Origin: Chlorobiota bacterium
GTDB taxonomy: Bacteria; Bacteroidota; Ignavibacteria; OLB7
NCBI GenBank assembly: GCA_021296135.1
Contig: JAGWAZ010000002.1
Span: 1 to 64,000, forward strand
DNA: 64,000 nt
Reading direction: 5' to 3'
Shown here piece by piece: positions 8,211-18,543 of the stretch. The notes beneath the pieces were generated by a model that saw nothing but the letters and a program-made list of their open reading frames with translations, was not told the DNA's origin and ran no database searches. Position 1 is the first letter of the stretch; every line of letters begins with the position of its first letter. The position numbers and the translations under genes were made by a program.

Positions 8211-9884
8211 ATGAATGGTGAAACTGCCACGCGGTTGGTCCGTGCTCCAAGGGGAACCACATTGACCTGCAAGAACTGGCAAATCGAGGCAGCCTATCGT
8301 ATGATTCAGCACAACCTTGATCCCGAGGTTGCCGAAAAGCCTGATGAATTGATCGTCTATGGAGGCTACGGGAAAGCAGCTCGAAACTGGGAAGCATTTG
8401 ATGCGATTCTTGCGGCCCTCGAACGACTTGAGCCTGACGAGACTCTCCTCGTTCAATCTGGCAAACCGGTCGGGGTTGTTCCCACAGACTCTAATGCTCC
8501 TCGTGTTCTGATCGCTAACAGCAACCTTGTGCCCAAGTGGGCAACCTGGGAGGAGTTTCGGAAACTTGACGAAGCAGGGCTGATGATGTACGGACAGATG
8601 ACCGCAGGGAGTTGGATCTATATCGGAACGCAGGGGATTTTGCAGGGGACATATGAGACCTTTGCTGCCTGTGCAAAAGAACATTTTGGAAGTACCCTTG
8701 CGGGAAGGCTGGTAGTTACCGCTGGCCTTGGTGGGATGGGTGGAGCACAGCCGCTGGCTGTTGCTATGAATTCCGGTGCAGCTCTCTGCATCGAAGTTGA
8801 TGAAAGCCGTATCGACAAACGGATTCATGACCGGTATTGTGACCGTAAAACCAGTGATCTCGATGAGGCTCTTGAGTGGCTGAATGAGGCGCGTGCAAAC
8901 GGCAAGGGGCTTTCGGTTGGATTGCTCGGTAATGCTGCGGAGGTCTTGCCAGAGCTTGTTCGCAAAGGCATCACGCCAGACGTTGTGACCGATCAGACTT
9001 CAGCCCATGATCCCCTCCATGGATATTATCCGGCTGGCTTGACTAAAGAGGAAGGGGACGCTTTGCGACAGAGTGATTCCGATCAATATTTGCGCAGGGC
9101 AGGAGAATCAATCCTTGCCCATGTTGAGGCGATGGTTGCGATGAAGGATAGTGGTGCCGTTGCCTTTGACTATGGGAACAACATTCGGGCTGAAGCTGAG
9201 AAGGCGGGTTTCACTCGCGCTTTTGAAATTCCGGGATTTGTTCCGGAGTATATCCGACCTCTCTTTTGTGATGGAAAGGGACCATTTCGTTGGGTTGCTC
9301 TTTCCGGCGATCCTGAGGATATCTATGCAACCGATCGTGCTATCATGGAGCTTTTTCCCCATGATGAACCACTTTATCGATGGTTAACGATGGCAGCCGA
9401 GCGGATTGCATGGCAGGGATTGCCGTCACGTATCTGCTGGTTGGGTTACGGAGATCGTGCCAAAGCCGGGCGACTCTTTAACGATATGGTAAAGGATGGT
9501 CGAGTCTCTGCACCGATTGTGATCGGTCGTGATCACCTCGATTGCGGCTCGGTCGCCAGTCCGAACCGTGAGACTGAGGGGATGAAGGATGGATCGGATG
9601 CTGTCAGCGATTGGCCAATGCTGAACTTTGCTCTTAACGCAATTGGGGGGGCTACCTGGGTCTCATTCCATCATGGTGGTGGAGTTGGAATCGGATACTC
9701 GCAACATGCTGGGATGGTTGTTGTTGCTGACGGAACTGACGAAGCGGCTGCTCGTCTTGAGCGCGTTCTTACCTACGACCCTGCAATGGGAATCTTCCGT
9801 CATGCCGATGCAGGATATGACAGGGCAATTGACAACGCACAGAAGTTTAAAGTGGACGTACCAATGTTGAAGGGGAAAGAGTGA
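8211..9884 (+). CDS. hutU: Urocanate hydratase (urocanase)
   Basis: 557 residues, the usual length. It converts urocanate to 4-imidazolone-5-propionate in histidine degradation, with tightly bound NAD. Diagnostic stretches are the N-terminal [28 protein letters not shown], the NAD loop [29 protein letters not shown], and the signature [18 protein letters not shown] with the conserved cysteine near residue 450. Full and undisturbed. No hutH, hutI, hutG or hutC lies next to it, so the histidine-utilisation genes are scattered in this genome or incomplete. It is divergent from the GSDH-like lipoprotein gene, and a small disrupted ORF region follows. Confidence 0.97.
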   Translation: MNGETATRLVRAPRGTTLTCKNWQIEAAYRMIQHNLDPEVAEKPDELIVYGGYGKAARNWEAFDAILAALERLEPDETLLVQSGKPVGVVPTDSNAPRVLIANSNLVPKWATWEEFRKLDEAGLMMYGQMTAGSWIYIGTQGILQGTYETFAACAKEHFGSTLAGRLVVTAGLGGMGGAQPLAVAMNSGAALCIEVDESRIDKRIHDRYCDRKTSDLDEALEWLNEARANGKGLSVGLLGNAAEVLPELVRKGITPDVVTDQTSAHDPLHGYYPAGLTKEEGDALRQSDSDQYLRRAGESILAHVEAMVAMKDSGAVAFDYGNNIRAEAEKAGFTRAFEIPGFVPEYIRPLFCDGKGPFRWVALSGDPEDIYATDRAIMELFPHDEPLYRWLTMAAERIAWQGLPSRICWLGYGDRAKAGRLFNDMVKDGRVSAPIVIGRDHLDCGSVASPNRETEGMKDGSDAVSDWPMLNFALNAIGGATWVSFHHGGGVGIGYSQHAGMVVVADGTDEAAARLERVLTYDPAMGIFRHADAGYDRAIDNAQKFKVDVPMLKGKE

Positions 9885-9894
9885 GGATGACAAA

Positions 9895-10188
9895 ATCCCT
9901 ATGCGCTGTCTGAAGAACGAAGGAAGAGCAGAGAATACCTGATTGACTCGAAAGATGCAGTCATGGATCTTCTGGAGATGGAGTCGATGCTCGATCTGTT
10001 CAGCAAAGCTGACAGCCTTGCAGGATATTTCGCCAATTAGCGGGTATCTCTTCTTTCTCGTTATTATCTCTGGGTTTGTAATACGAAGTCAGCAGTTGAT
10101 TGAGGAGCTTGGAAGAGAAGCGCGTGCTGAAAATGGTGACTGGGTGCTAATTCATCGTGACAGACCAATAGAAGTTTCGAAAGCCTGA
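9895..10188 (+). pseudogene. Small, apparently frameshifted ORF region
   Basis: Two frames each hold protein-like sequence. One frame, open from just after the hutU stop but without a start codon, reads NPYALSEERRKSREYLIDSK and then an acidic helix ending in SLAGYFAN-stop near 10040. The second (track ORF 9943-10188) ends with QQLIEELGREARAENGDWVL. Neither alone is a convincing gene, and ATG-ACA-AAA just upstream is one base out of frame with the first. Either a frameshifted small gene or two short unrelated ORFs. Function not recognised. Confidence 0.3.
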
Positions 10189-10323
10189 ACAGAAAAGTGA
10201 AAAATTTTCTGTTCGGCCTTATCCTGTTCCTTATCTTTCAATTTGACAAGATCAGGACTCTTTGTCCGATGTCTTGTCTTTATTCTTAAAGACAAAACCA
10301 CCATTTACTTTACAAACGGGCGT

Positions 10324-11535
10324 ATGGTCAATGGCTATGACGCCAGGAGTTTATCGTTGACATCATTGAATAAAACCGTCATTGCTCCGGGTCCGAAAGT
10401 CGGATCACGTTACAACGGAACAAGCAAGGTCCCGATGGCCAAACTGGTTGAGGATTACATCCATGGTCGCATTGACATCAAAGGGGATTTTCGGGATTTT
10501 ATCGGTACTCGAACAGACTATGTCACCTATAAGTTGGTCGCCGATCACGTCAAGTTCTTCCTGACGCGGTTTATCCCTGAAGTCACAATCCACTCGAAGA
10601 AACAAGATGAACGTATCGTCCAAGATCATTATGATCGAGGCAACGATTTCTTCAACTGGTTTCTTGGTCCGCGTATGGTCTATACCAGCGCCTTCTTCAC
10701 CGACCTCAATCAGGATCTTGAAACTGCTCAGGATCAAAAGATGAAACTGGTGTGCGACAAGCTACAGTTAAAGAGGAGTGAGACCCTGCTCGATATCGGA
10801 TGTGGTTGGGGAACGCTTGTTCTGTATGCTGCTCGAGAAAGGGACGCTGATGCTACGGGCATTACGATCGCTGAAGAAGGAGCAGCGTACGCGACAGAGC
10901 AGATCGCTGAGGCTGGATACAGTGATTCGGCCCGCATTCTTCGCATGGACTATCGCGATATCCCTCACAAGAAATACAACAAGATTTCCTGCCTCGAGAT
11001 GGCCGAACATGTCGGAGTCAAGTACTTCAGCAGGTTCATGAGACAGATCTATTCGATGCTTGAGGATGACGGACTCTTCTACTTACAGATCGCAGGCCTG
11101 AAAGCAGGAGTACATATGGAAAGTCTCGTATGGGGTCTCTTCATGAACAAGTATATCTTCTCCGGCGCTGATGCAAGTATGCCTCTGAGTTTTGTTGTCA
11201 AGAATCTGGAGAAGGCTGGTTTTGAAATTCATTCGGTCGAAAATATCGGTATTCACTACTCGATTACCATTGACCGTTGGTATGATAACTGGATGCGGAA
11301 CAAGGAGGCTATTGAAAAAAAGTATGGTCAGTTCTGGTTCCGACTCTGGCAAGTCTTCCTCGGTTGGTCAGTTCATATTGCCGCTCAAGGTAACTCAACC
11401 TGCTTCCAGATTGTCTGCAACAAGAACCTTGAGACATATAACCGAAAACGTTTCGTCGGTGAGATCGGTATGGGTGAACGATTGAATGAGTCAAGTAACA
11501 ATATCCCGACCGAAATGCCTGCTGCGGTGGAGTAG
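10324..11535 (+). CDS. Cyclopropane-fatty-acyl-phospholipid synthase-like methyltransferase
   Basis: About 403 residues from the ATG at 10324; the track's TTG at 10243 gives 430, and the start is uncertain because neither has a clear ribosome site. The catalytic part is a CFA-synthase/Mycolic-acid methyltransferase fold: QDHYDRGNDFFNWFLG, MVYTSAFF, the SAM motif LLDIGCGWGTL, CLEMAEHVGVKYF and the C-terminal WYDNWMRNKEAIEKKYG. Family members add a methylene or methyl group to phospholipid acyl chains from SAM. The short N-terminal domain (VEDYIHGRIDIKGDFRDF) is kept. A terminator follows 65 bp downstream; monocistronic. Exact product (cyclopropane, methyl-branched or other) cannot be told from sequence. 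Confidence 0.86.
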   Translation: MVNGYDARSLSLTSLNKTVIAPGPKVGSRYNGTSKVPMAKLVEDYIHGRIDIKGDFRDFIGTRTDYVTYKLVADHVKFFLTRFIPEVTIHSKKQDERIVQDHYDRGNDFFNWFLGPRMVYTSAFFTDLNQDLETAQDQKMKLVCDKLQLKRSETLLDIGCGWGTLVLYAARERDADATGITIAEEGAAYATEQIAEAGYSDSARILRMDYRDIPHKKYNKISCLEMAEHVGVKYFSRFMRQIYSMLEDDGLFYLQIAGLKAGVHMESLVWGLFMNKYIFSGADASMPLSFVVKNLEKAGFEIHSVENIGIHYSITIDRWYDNWMRNKEAIEKKYGQFWFRLWQVFLGWSVHIAAQGNSTCFQIVCNKNLETYNRKRFVGEIGMGERLNESSNNIPTEMPAAVE

Positions 11536-11599
11536 GAATCATTTCTGGTCGAGGGGTAATTTCGCAGGATCACGGATGAACATTAAGTATAGAGGATAG

Positions 11600-11630
11600 C
11601 AAGGGCATTCTCCGGAGTGCTCTTGTTTTT
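11600..11630 (+). terminator. Rho-independent terminator after the CFA synthase-like gene
   Basis: Hairpin CAAGGGCAT...GTGCTCTTG (9-bp stem with G-U pairs, further closed inside by CTCCGGAG) followed by TTTTT. Confidence 0.75.
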
Positions 11631-11704
11631 CTGTGACATGCAGCAAGCTATGGCCGGATATCACGGTCCCATTTTGGTCGCAATTGAACTATCGAACTAC
11701 ACCT

Positions 11705-13918
11705 TTATTCCTTCAACAACCTTACCATCTCATCTACATCATTTGTTGGCAGCTTGCATACATAATTCTCACACACATAGACTGTCGGTTTGCCGTCGAT
11801 CATTGCTATGCTCTCAATGAATTCAAGATGCTCCGCTAATGCTTCCTGTCCAGCTCCTCCGTCAGTAAACAAGATGATTCTGTTCGGTAAGAAGAGAGAC
11901 CAGACTGCTTGAAGCATTGATTCAGTCTCTCGATCATTCTGTTTCCCTGCGATCACAATCTGCTTCGGTTTATCGAATGCAAAGTTAACGGCTGCAAGGA
12001 GTTGAGGTGATGCTGCAGGTGCTCGTTCAAGATCAGATCCAAAAATTTGGAAGATTCTCTCAGCAGTTGAACGATACTCTTCATTATCGGTCATCTCCCC
12101 CAGCCGCAACAGGTTCATCACTGAAACAGAATTCGGTGATGGCTCTGCTCCATCATAGCTATCCTTCATTCGCAGCAGTATTGTGGAGTCATTCCCTGTA
12201 GTTTCGTAATACCCGCCATTCTCCTTATCAAGAAAAAGTCGATTTTGTTGTTCCTGTAGGTTGATTGCCCAGATCAGTAACGAGACATCGAACGAAGCTT
12301 CATAGAGGTCGAGTAATCCCTGAATCAAAAAAGCATAGTCGTCAGCATAGGCAGCAATCGCAGATTCACCGTCACGGTATCGCCTGAGGAGCTCCCTTGT
12401 CTTCTTGTTGTATAGATGATCTCGAACGAAGGCCGCTGCCTGTTCTGCTGCTTCGAGATACCGGACGTCGCCAAGAGTCTGATATGCCTGAGCAAAGGCG
12501 GAGATCATCAGACCATTCCATGCGGTGATTGTCTTGTCATCGAGATGCGGACGCGGGCGTTCCTTTCGGACGTTGTAAAGCTTTGCGCGGGCTTCGGCAA
12601 GAGTGTGTTCTATCTCTTCAGGTGACTGATCGAACTTCTTCGCCGTCTCCTCAATAGTATGAGCTACGTACAGAACGTTCTTTTGAGGAAACTCTACGAA
12701 GGGGTCATTGCGCACATTACCTTTCGGTTCAACTCCAAAGTAATCATTGAAGATTTGACTTGCCTCCTTCCCGAGGATTTCTTCGATTTCGCTTTCTTCC
12801 CAAACGTAGAATGCTCCTTCTCCTTGCTCCTCAGGGTTTTCGGGCAGTGGACTGTCGGCATCTTCGGCAGAGAAAAACTGCCCTTCTCCTCCAGTCATAT
12901 TACGTAATACATAGTCAAGTACATCTCGTGCCACTCGTTCAAACTCAGGATCATGTGTGATGCGATAGGCCTCAAGGTAACTGATGGCAATCTGTGCCTG
13001 GTCGTATAACATCTTCTCGAAGTGGGGGACGTGCCAGCGTTCATCAACAGAATAGCGATGGAATCCTCCCCCTATATGATCATACATTCCTCCAGAAGCC
13101 ATCTTTCGCAGAGTTGTAAGGGCCATGTCGGTCGCCCTCTGCTCGCCATTGCTATGGCCGTAGCGGAACAGAAAATTTAATGTCACCGGTCGGGGAAACT
13201 TCGGTGCGGTGCCAAAGCCACCGTTAACCGGATCAAATCGTCCGGCTATTTGTTGATAGCTTCTGCTGAGAAGACTTTCGTCAATTACCAAACTGAAGGT
13301 CTGACGAGCATTGACCATTTCGCGAAGGCCGTTTAACGTAGCATTACCTTGGTCGATGATTTCGTCACGCTTGGTCTGCCATAGCTCGGTAATTTTGGTA
13401 AGGATATTTTTGAATCCCAGCCGTCCGCCTCGATCCTCCGGTGGAAAGTACGTACCTCCGATGAACGGCTTCAGATCAGGCGTGAGCCAGACACTAAGTG
13501 GCCAACCACCCCCACCGGTTGTTGCCTGCACAAACGTCATATAGACGTTATCAACATCCGGGCGCTCTTCGCGGTCAACTTTAACTGCTATGTAATGTTG
13601 GTTGAGAATGGCTGCCACTTCTTCGCTTTCGAACGATTCGCGTTCCATCACATGGCACCAGTGACAGGTCGAGTAGCCAATAGAGAGAAAGATCGGCTTG
13701 TCTTCGCTCCTGGCTTTCTCAAATGCCTCCTCACTCCAAGGATACCAGTCGACCGGGTTATGAGCATGTTGTTGGAGATAGGGGGACTTCTCGTTGATCA
13801 ATCTATTTGTATGAGCATGTTCGGTCTCCTTCCTTTCCTGTCCGTTTGATGAACAGGATGGAAGAAGCAGGAATACAAACAGAAGGAAGCAATGTAATGT
13901 AGCTCTGAGATTTTTCAT
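11705..13918 (-). CDS. DUF255/thioredoxin-like lipoprotein (YyaL/SSP411 family)
   Basis: 737 residues. Lipoprotein signal peptide with lipobox LLPSC (Cys22), then the DUF255 thioredoxin-fold domain (residues ~38-200): [20 protein letters not shown], the redox motif CHWC (Cys85/Cys88), [14 protein letters not shown] and [16 protein letters not shown]. The remaining ~500 residues form an alpha/alpha toroid like N-acylglucosamine 2-epimerase ([41 protein letters not shown]). Family function is unknown. The lipid anchor would place the CHWC motif in the periplasm. Length is near the family's upper range because of the leader. It runs convergent to the CFA gene; tmk lies upstream on the same strand after ~270 bp. 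Confidence 0.9.
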   Translation of the reverse strand: MKNLRATLHCFLLFVFLLLPSCSSNGQERKETEHAHTNRLINEKSPYLQQHAHNPVDWYPWSEEAFEKARSEDKPIFLSIGYSTCHWCHVMERESFESEEVAAILNQHYIAVKVDREERPDVDNVYMTFVQATTGGGGWPLSVWLTPDLKPFIGGTYFPPEDRGGRLGFKNILTKITELWQTKRDEIIDQGNATLNGLREMVNARQTFSLVIDESLLSRSYQQIAGRFDPVNGGFGTAPKFPRPVTLNFLFRYGHSNGEQRATDMALTTLRKMASGGMYDHIGGGFHRYSVDERWHVPHFEKMLYDQAQIAISYLEAYRITHDPEFERVARDVLDYVLRNMTGGEGQFFSAEDADSPLPENPEEQGEGAFYVWEESEIEEILGKEASQIFNDYFGVEPKGNVRNDPFVEFPQKNVLYVAHTIEETAKKFDQSPEEIEHTLAEARAKLYNVRKERPRPHLDDKTITAWNGLMISAFAQAYQTLGDVRYLEAAEQAAAFVRDHLYNKKTRELLRRYRDGESAIAAYADDYAFLIQGLLDLYEASFDVSLLIWAINLQEQQNRLFLDKENGGYYETTGNDSTILLRMKDSYDGAEPSPNSVSVMNLLRLGEMTDNEEYRSTAERIFQIFGSDLERAPAASPQLLAAVNFAFDKPKQIVIAGKQNDRETESMLQAVWSLFLPNRIILFTDGGAGQEALAEHLEFIESIAMIDGKPTVYVCENYVCKLPTNDVDEMVRLLKE

Positions 13919-13949
13919 GAAGTTAAACTCTTAGCATTAAGGATTCAGT

Positions 13950-13991
13950 CTGGTGGTTTTGGGTGCGCTAGCGCCAATCTTCCAAAGCCAG
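13950..13991. other. Hairpin-forming sequence between DUF255 gene and tmk
   Basis: Nested pairings CTGG/CCAG, TTTGG/CCAAA and GCGC-TA-GCGC fold this stretch into one bulged hairpin. The surrounding 268 bp (13919-14186) hold no ORF with protein-like composition. It could be the tmk transcript terminator or leader structure of the DUF255 gene; no T-run supports the former. Confidence 0.3.
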
Positions 13992-14186
13992 TAGTGGAGT
14001 TCAGCACGCTGATTCTGTAATAGTTATGCGATCTTTCATTACACGGGTGATGTCGAATGACAATACAAAAGCGACCCAACAACAATGCCTGGTTCACAGT
14101 CTATTAACTACTAACCTACCGAAAAAGAAAGACTGTATTATCGGGCAGTGCGTTACAGGGTGGACTGAAGTTCATTGCAAGCTCAG

Positions 14187-14858
14187 TCAGGGAATCATAG
14201 GCTCTAACGCCCCATTACGGCTTGTGGAATAGCGTTCTTCTTCTGAAAGACGTTCGCTAACGAGCCTCCAGATAATGCTATGAATCTCATCAACACTTTT
14301 TCCACCGTCAATAACATAGTAACGTCCCGAATTCATATTGGCTATGCGCATGTATCCACGGATAACTCGTTTAAAAAACGTGATGCCAGCCTCTTCCATT
14401 CGATCTTGTACGATGCCTTCACGTCCGTCGGTCCTTTCAAGTGCCGTCTCCGGCGATATATCCAGATAGAATGTCATATCAGGTTCGGTCTCCTGCGTTG
14501 CAATCCGATTGATATGAACAATATCATTCAAAGGCAATCCTCTTCCGTAACCTTGATAGGCAATAGTAGAATCGGAAAAACGGTCACAAATCACGATCTT
14601 TCCTTTATGAAGCGAGGGAAGAATCACCTCGGCAACAAGCTGGGCGCGACTTGCTGAAAAAAGGAGCAGTTCTGTCCGTTCATTAATTTCTGAGTATTCT
14701 TTGTTGAGGAGTATCCCCCGGATGTGTTCGGAAAGGCGAGTGTTACCCGGTTCGCGGAGTTCGACAATATTGTGGTTGGCTTCTTGAAGTTTATTGGCCA
14801 GAAGTTGCGCCTGCGTAGATTTGCCACTGCAGTCAATGCCTTCGAATGTTATGAACAT
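14187..14858 (-). CDS. tmk: Thymidylate kinase
   Basis: 223 residues, slightly longer than the usual ~205-215. It phosphorylates dTMP to dTDP. P-loop FEGIDCSGKST at residues 4-14, the substrate motif REPGNT (normally REPGGT), the DR(F/Y) motif CDRFSDSTIAYQGYGRGL, and DLTxxxALxR as LDISPETALER. The LID segment begins GREGIVQDRMEE. The Cys in place of Gly within the P-loop (GIDCSGKS) is unusual but leaves the GKS/T core intact. The C-terminal ~20 residues are a non-conserved tail. Confidence 0.95.
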   Translation of the reverse strand: MFITFEGIDCSGKSTQAQLLANKLQEANHNIVELREPGNTRLSEHIRGILLNKEYSEINERTELLLFSASRAQLVAEVILPSLHKGKIVICDRFSDSTIAYQGYGRGLPLNDIVHINRIATQETEPDMTFYLDISPETALERTDGREGIVQDRMEEAGITFFKRVIRGYMRIANMNSGRYYVIDGGKSVDEIHSIIWRLVSERLSEEERYSTSRNGALEPMIP

Positions 14859-15033
14859 ACGCGCTCCTTGGAAAGATTTGTGATCGTAGAGAACATGTGC
14901 TGGAGATTGTTGCCGATTGTCGTCACTGACGACGTTGTCAACAATGAATGGCTATACAGATAAGATGCCAGGTTCAGCATTTCCTCAAAATAGAGTTCAA
15001 CGAAGTCAAAGTCAATAACCTTTTACGTTTTTT

Positions 15034-15810
15034 ATGATTGAAGCCCTGAAATTCTTTTTCTCGAACAATGCTAAATCTTCGTTTCCTGGTAACCTGATTG
15101 TTATACTCCTGCTATACACTGGTTGTGCCGGTTCAGGTCAGTCGAATGACTCATTGAAAAGCACGGCAATTACACTTGAGTCGATTGAAGGGAATAACGA
15201 TACGATACGATTTCATATTGGCTCTCCACTTTTTCTCCGGATGAACATTAATACCAGGTTGGCCTGCGAGGCTTTTAACGGTCACCCCTTCTTTTTTGAT
15301 GAAAAAGGCGTTCAGATTGGATGGGGATTTGAAGAAGTACAAGATACACTGGTTTTAGGGGGAGAAGAGGGATCTTGTGAAAGGTTTTTAATGCTTACTT
15401 CTGAATCCTCGAATTTGTTGGCAGAAGGCTACTACCCAATGTCGGTTGCCCTCCTAATCGACGAAAAATCCGAGCTTCGTTCCGATACTATTGTTCTTCA
15501 TCCCGTTCATGCCTCTGGAGCGGATGAACGGTCGTACAGCAGATTTATTATCGAGCAAATTATCTCGCGTTCGCCATTGCTGGACGATCCTGTCACGTTA
15601 AGGGAGCTTTTTGCCTCTCATCTCCCGCAAAGCTTTGCTTCAGACGTCTACAAAGCCGTGATTTTTTACCGAGGTGGGGATATGTTCGGAGCCGAAGAGG
15701 CTCTGACCGAAGCCGAGAAAAAGATGATGACACCTGTCGGAGAACTTTCCGTGAGCGCGCGCCGACTCTATAATGAGCTTAAACGCAGGATTTCCGATGA
15801 TACAAAGTAA
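15034..15810 (+). CDS. Hypothetical lipoprotein
   Basis: 258 residues with a hydrophobic N-terminus ending in a lipobox (LLLYTGC, Cys31), so a predicted outer- or inner-membrane lipoprotein. The body contains beta-rich stretches (PLFLRMNINTRLACEAFNGH, VLGGEEGSCERFLML) and ends in a helix-turn-helix reminiscent of one TPR unit (YRGGDMFGAEEALTEAEKKM). I do not recognise the family. The ATG at 15034 lacks a good ribosome site; a start a few codons downstream (after the first helix) is possible. It precedes the sigma factor gene by 265 bp and is probably not in its operon. Confidence 0.65.
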   Translation: MIEALKFFFSNNAKSSFPGNLIVILLLYTGCAGSGQSNDSLKSTAITLESIEGNNDTIRFHIGSPLFLRMNINTRLACEAFNGHPFFFDEKGVQIGWGFEEVQDTLVLGGEEGSCERFLMLTSESSNLLAEGYYPMSVALLIDEKSELRSDTIVLHPVHASGADERSYSRFIIEQIISRSPLLDDPVTLRELFASHLPQSFASDVYKAVIFYRGGDMFGAEEALTEAEKKMMTPVGELSVSARRLYNELKRRISDDTK

Positions 15811-16075
15811 AATAATTTTCTTTAGACAAGTTCTTGGCCTAAATCGCCGAAAACGGTTAGGTTCGCACGTTCTTTGTATCAGATGGCGATGACATGACAT
15901 AGAAATAGGGGGTGGAAAACGTGATAAGGTATCATTACTGCAGTGCACTTTTGGAAGAAAATCTGTGGATCATAGACCTGATTGAGCACAACATTATGCA
16001 GGTGTCAATCGTCGTTAAACGCTATGAAGAGAAGAAATTCTACCATTTCGATAACATCCAGAAGAGGTTTATTTG
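15811..16075. other. Intergenic region upstream of the sigma factor
   Basis: 265 bp with no convincing gene; the track ORF 15912-16313 runs into the sigma gene in another frame. It presumably holds the sigma-gene promoter, but I cannot point to a match. AGAGG just before 16073-16076 serves as ribosome site. Confidence 0.4.
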
Positions 16076-16939
16076 GTGCGTATCACAAAACAGTATACAA
16101 ATCGAGAGAGTCAGTCGCTTGATCGGTACCTGCACGAAATTGGCAAGGTTGAGTTGCTTACGCCGGACATGGAGATTGAGCTGGCAAAGCGAATCAAGCG
16201 TGGCGGCGCTGAAGGAGAGCATGCACTCGAAGCTCTCGTCAAGGCAAATCTTCGATTTGTGGTCTCGGTCGCAAAACAGTATCAGAATCAGGGTCTTTCA
16301 CTCGGTGACTTGATTAATGAGGGGAATCTTGGTCTTATCAAAGCCGCAAAACGATTTGATGAGACGCGTGGCTTCAAATTCATCTCCTATGCTGTTTGGT
16401 GGATTCGGCAGTCGATCCTGCAGGCTCTTGCCGAGCAGTCGCGTATTGTTCGTCTGCCGTTGAATCGAGTTGGGGCATTGAACAAAATTGGGAAGAAGTT
16501 TAGTGAGCTTGAGCAAAAGTATGAGCGCGCACCTACTGCTTCCGAGATTGGGGCAGAGCTTGAGATGTCCATGAACGAGGTGACCGAGACAATCAAGATC
16601 TCGGGTCGTCATCTTTCGGTCGATGCTCCATTTGCTCAAGGTGAAGATAATCGTCTCTTGGACGTGCTTACCAACGATGCACAGCCGTCTCCAGATCATG
16701 GGCTGATGAGTGAATCGTTGAAGATCGAAGTCCGCCGTGCTCTTTCGACCCTTTCAGAACGTGAGGCGGAAGTGATTCGTTTTTACTTCGGTCTCGATCG
16801 CGAACACTCTCTGACTCTTGAGGAGATCGGTGAACGCTTTAACCTGACTCGCGAACGCGTTCGTCAGATTAAAGAAAAAGCAATTCGTCGTCTGAGACAC
16901 ACGTCTCGTTCAAAGGCTCTGAGAGCATATCTCGGTTAA
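16076..16939 (+). CDS. rpoD: Primary RNA polymerase sigma factor (RpoD/SigA type)
   Basis: 287 residues from GTG at 16076 (an adjacent TTG at 16073 is the track start). Short group-1-like sigma typical of Bacteroidota: region 1.2 ([24 protein letters not shown]), region 2 with [20 protein letters not shown] and the -10-reading [17 protein letters not shown], region 3 ([19 protein letters not shown]), region 4 with [16 protein letters not shown] and the helix-turn-helix [20 protein letters not shown]. No region 1.1 or long non-conserved insert is present. Bacteroidota primary sigma factors recognise TTTG/TAnnTTTG-type promoters; whether this one does is inference. A perfect terminator hairpin follows, so it is probably transcribed alone. 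Confidence 0.95.
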   Translation: MRITKQYTNRESQSLDRYLHEIGKVELLTPDMEIELAKRIKRGGAEGEHALEALVKANLRFVVSVAKQYQNQGLSLGDLINEGNLGLIKAAKRFDETRGFKFISYAVWWIRQSILQALAEQSRIVRLPLNRVGALNKIGKKFSELEQKYERAPTASEIGAELEMSMNEVTETIKISGRHLSVDAPFAQGEDNRLLDVLTNDAQPSPDHGLMSESLKIEVRRALSTLSEREAEVIRFYFGLDREHSLTLEEIGERFNLTRERVRQIKEKAIRRLRHTSRSKALRAYLG

Positions 16940-16960
16940 TCAATGGAGAAACGTTTGCAA

Positions 16961-16990
16961 AGAAAGCCCCGGTTACGACCGGGGCTTTCT
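16961..16990 (+). terminator. Terminator after the sigma factor gene
   Basis: Perfect 13-bp stem AGAAAGCCCCGGT / ACCGGGGCTTTCT with a TACG tetraloop, followed by TTCATCT. Strong, with only a short T-tract inside the closing stem. Confidence 0.85.
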
Positions 16991-17016
16991 TCATCTACAA
17001 CCTCCGATCAGTAGCG

Positions 17017-18015
17017 ATGCAATCCCTTCTGACCGATTTTAGAATCAATGAACTCGTTAGTAGTATGGAGAGATGCCATATTGCTATCGTTGGCGATGTA
17101 ATGCTCGACCGCTATTACCGGGGGACAGCCTCGCGACTCTCTCCGGAAGCCCCTGTACCTGTAGTAGAGATCGTTGAAGAATCGGAGCATCTGGGGGGAG
17201 GGGCGAACGTTGCTTACAACCTTTCTTCTCTTGGCGTGCAGGCCTCAATTTTTGGCGTTGTCGGGGATGATCGTTCGGGTGAGCATCTCCGTCTCCTTTT
17301 GGAAGGATTGGGTATTGAGAGCAGCGGACTCATTGTGCAACGGGGCCGAACCACGACAGTCAAAACGCGAGTGATTGCCGATGGCCAGCATATCGTCCGT
17401 GCTGATCAGGAGACGAAAGAGAGGATCGGCTCACAGGTGCAGAAGAACTTGCTGGCCTCTCTCAATGAAAAGATTGAACAGCTCGACGGGCTCATCCTTC
17501 AGGACTATAATAAAGGGGTCTTCTCTCCTGAAGTTATTGAACAAATTCTTAGCCTTGCGCTGGCTCACAACATTCCGACGTTTGTTGATCCTAAGTTCGA
17601 GAACTTCTTTGCCTTTAAGGCGTCTACCCTCTTCAAGCCAAATAGAAAAGAGACAGAGGATGCACTACAGTGTCGTCTCACTACGCTTGATGACAAGCTT
17701 AAGGCCGCACATGAGTTGAAGAGCCGTCTCCGTAGTCGCTATGTAGTTCTAACGCTCGGTAGCGATGGAATGATTCTTGTCGGTAGTGATGACGATCCTG
17801 TCCTCGTTCCAACACGTTCGATTCAAGTCGCAGATATCTCAGGCGCAGGCGATACTGTAATTGCAATATTGGCAGCAGCTTCTTCTGTCGGAGCAACTAT
17901 GCGAGAGGCTGTTGAGCTTGCGAACCATGCAGCCGGTATTGTCTGTGAACAAGTCGGCACTGTCCCGGTTACGCGGCAGATGTTAGTCACCATGGGATCG
18001 AACGTTCATGCCTGA
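17017..18015 (+). CDS. rfaE1: D-glycero-beta-D-manno-heptose-7-phosphate kinase
   Basis: 332 residues, PfkB/ribokinase family. It makes heptose-1,7-bisphosphate for the inner core of LPS. Characteristic N-terminus IAIVGDVMLDRYYRGTASRL, SPEAPVPVVEI, the substrate loop GGGANVAYNLSSLG, and the C-terminal anion hole/catalytic base ISGAGDTV. This is the equivalent of HldE domain I; the adenylyltransferase half is a separate downstream gene starting seven bases after this stop. The pair therefore forms a split HldE operon. Confidence 0.94.
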   Translation: MQSLLTDFRINELVSSMERCHIAIVGDVMLDRYYRGTASRLSPEAPVPVVEIVEESEHLGGGANVAYNLSSLGVQASIFGVVGDDRSGEHLRLLLEGLGIESSGLIVQRGRTTTVKTRVIADGQHIVRADQETKERIGSQVQKNLLASLNEKIEQLDGLILQDYNKGVFSPEVIEQILSLALAHNIPTFVDPKFENFFAFKASTLFKPNRKETEDALQCRLTTLDDKLKAAHELKSRLRSRYVVLTLGSDGMILVGSDDDPVLVPTRSIQVADISGAGDTVIAILAAASSVGATMREAVELANHAAGIVCEQVGTVPVTRQMLVTMGSNVHA

Positions 18016-18021
18016 TGTCCA

Positions 18022-18543
18022 ATGACAAGCAACCGGCAAATCGCAGATCGGATTCTTGACCAATCGCAGCTTCAACAGGAGTGTCAGCTTATACGAGAGC
18101 AAGGGCAACGTATCGTCTTTACGAACGGTTGCTTTGATATCCTTCATCTTGGGCATGTCACCTATCTTCAACAAGCTGCTTTGCTTGGGGACAAATTGAT
18201 TGTCGGATTGAATTCAGATGAATCGGTACGGCGATTAAAAGGGGAAGGGCGACCGATTCTACCTCAAGCAGAGCGCGCAACTCTTCTTGCAGCCTTACGT
18301 TCAGTCGATTATGTCTCTTTTTTTGAACAGGATACTCCGCTTGCTCTGATCGAGACGATCCGTCCTGACCTGCTCGTAAAGGGTGGAGATTACAATACGG
18401 ATGCAACCGAAGGACCTGAGTATATTGTCGGGAGTGACATCCTCCATTCGTATGGCGGTCAGGTAAAGGTCATCAATCTGGTTGAGGGGGGTTCAACTAC
18501 AAATATCATCGAAGCTGTTCTGAAAGCTCAAAAGAGGCTTTAG
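18022..18543 (+). CDS. rfaE2: D-glycero-beta-D-manno-heptose 1-phosphate adenylyltransferase
   Basis: 173 residues, nucleotidyltransferase (HIGH) superfamily, equivalent to HldE domain II. It activates heptose-1-phosphate with ATP to ADP-heptose. Motifs: VFTNGCFDILHLGHVTYLQQA (TxGxFDxxHxGH), LNSDESVRRLKGEGRPI, DLLVKGGDYN and a terminal VEGGSTTNIIE (ISTTxxI-like). It is co-transcribed with the kinase six bases upstream, which supports both calls. The epimerase (HldD), phosphatase (GmhB) and isomerase (GmhA) are not in the window. Confidence 0.94.
   Translation: MTSNRQIADRILDQSQLQQECQLIREQGQRIVFTNGCFDILHLGHVTYLQQAALLGDKLIVGLNSDESVRRLKGEGRPILPQAERATLLAALRSVDYVSFFEQDTPLALIETIRPDLLVKGGDYNTDATEGPEYIVGSDILHSYGGQVKVINLVEGGSTTNIIEAVLKAQKRL

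Noticed and set aside
8124-8828. 234-residue antisense ORF over the start of hutU
   Set aside because: Overlaps a firm hutU reading frame and has no recognisable motif.
15912-16313. 133-residue ORF overlapping the sigma factor start
   Set aside because: Different frame from the clear sigma factor; second half is its shadow.
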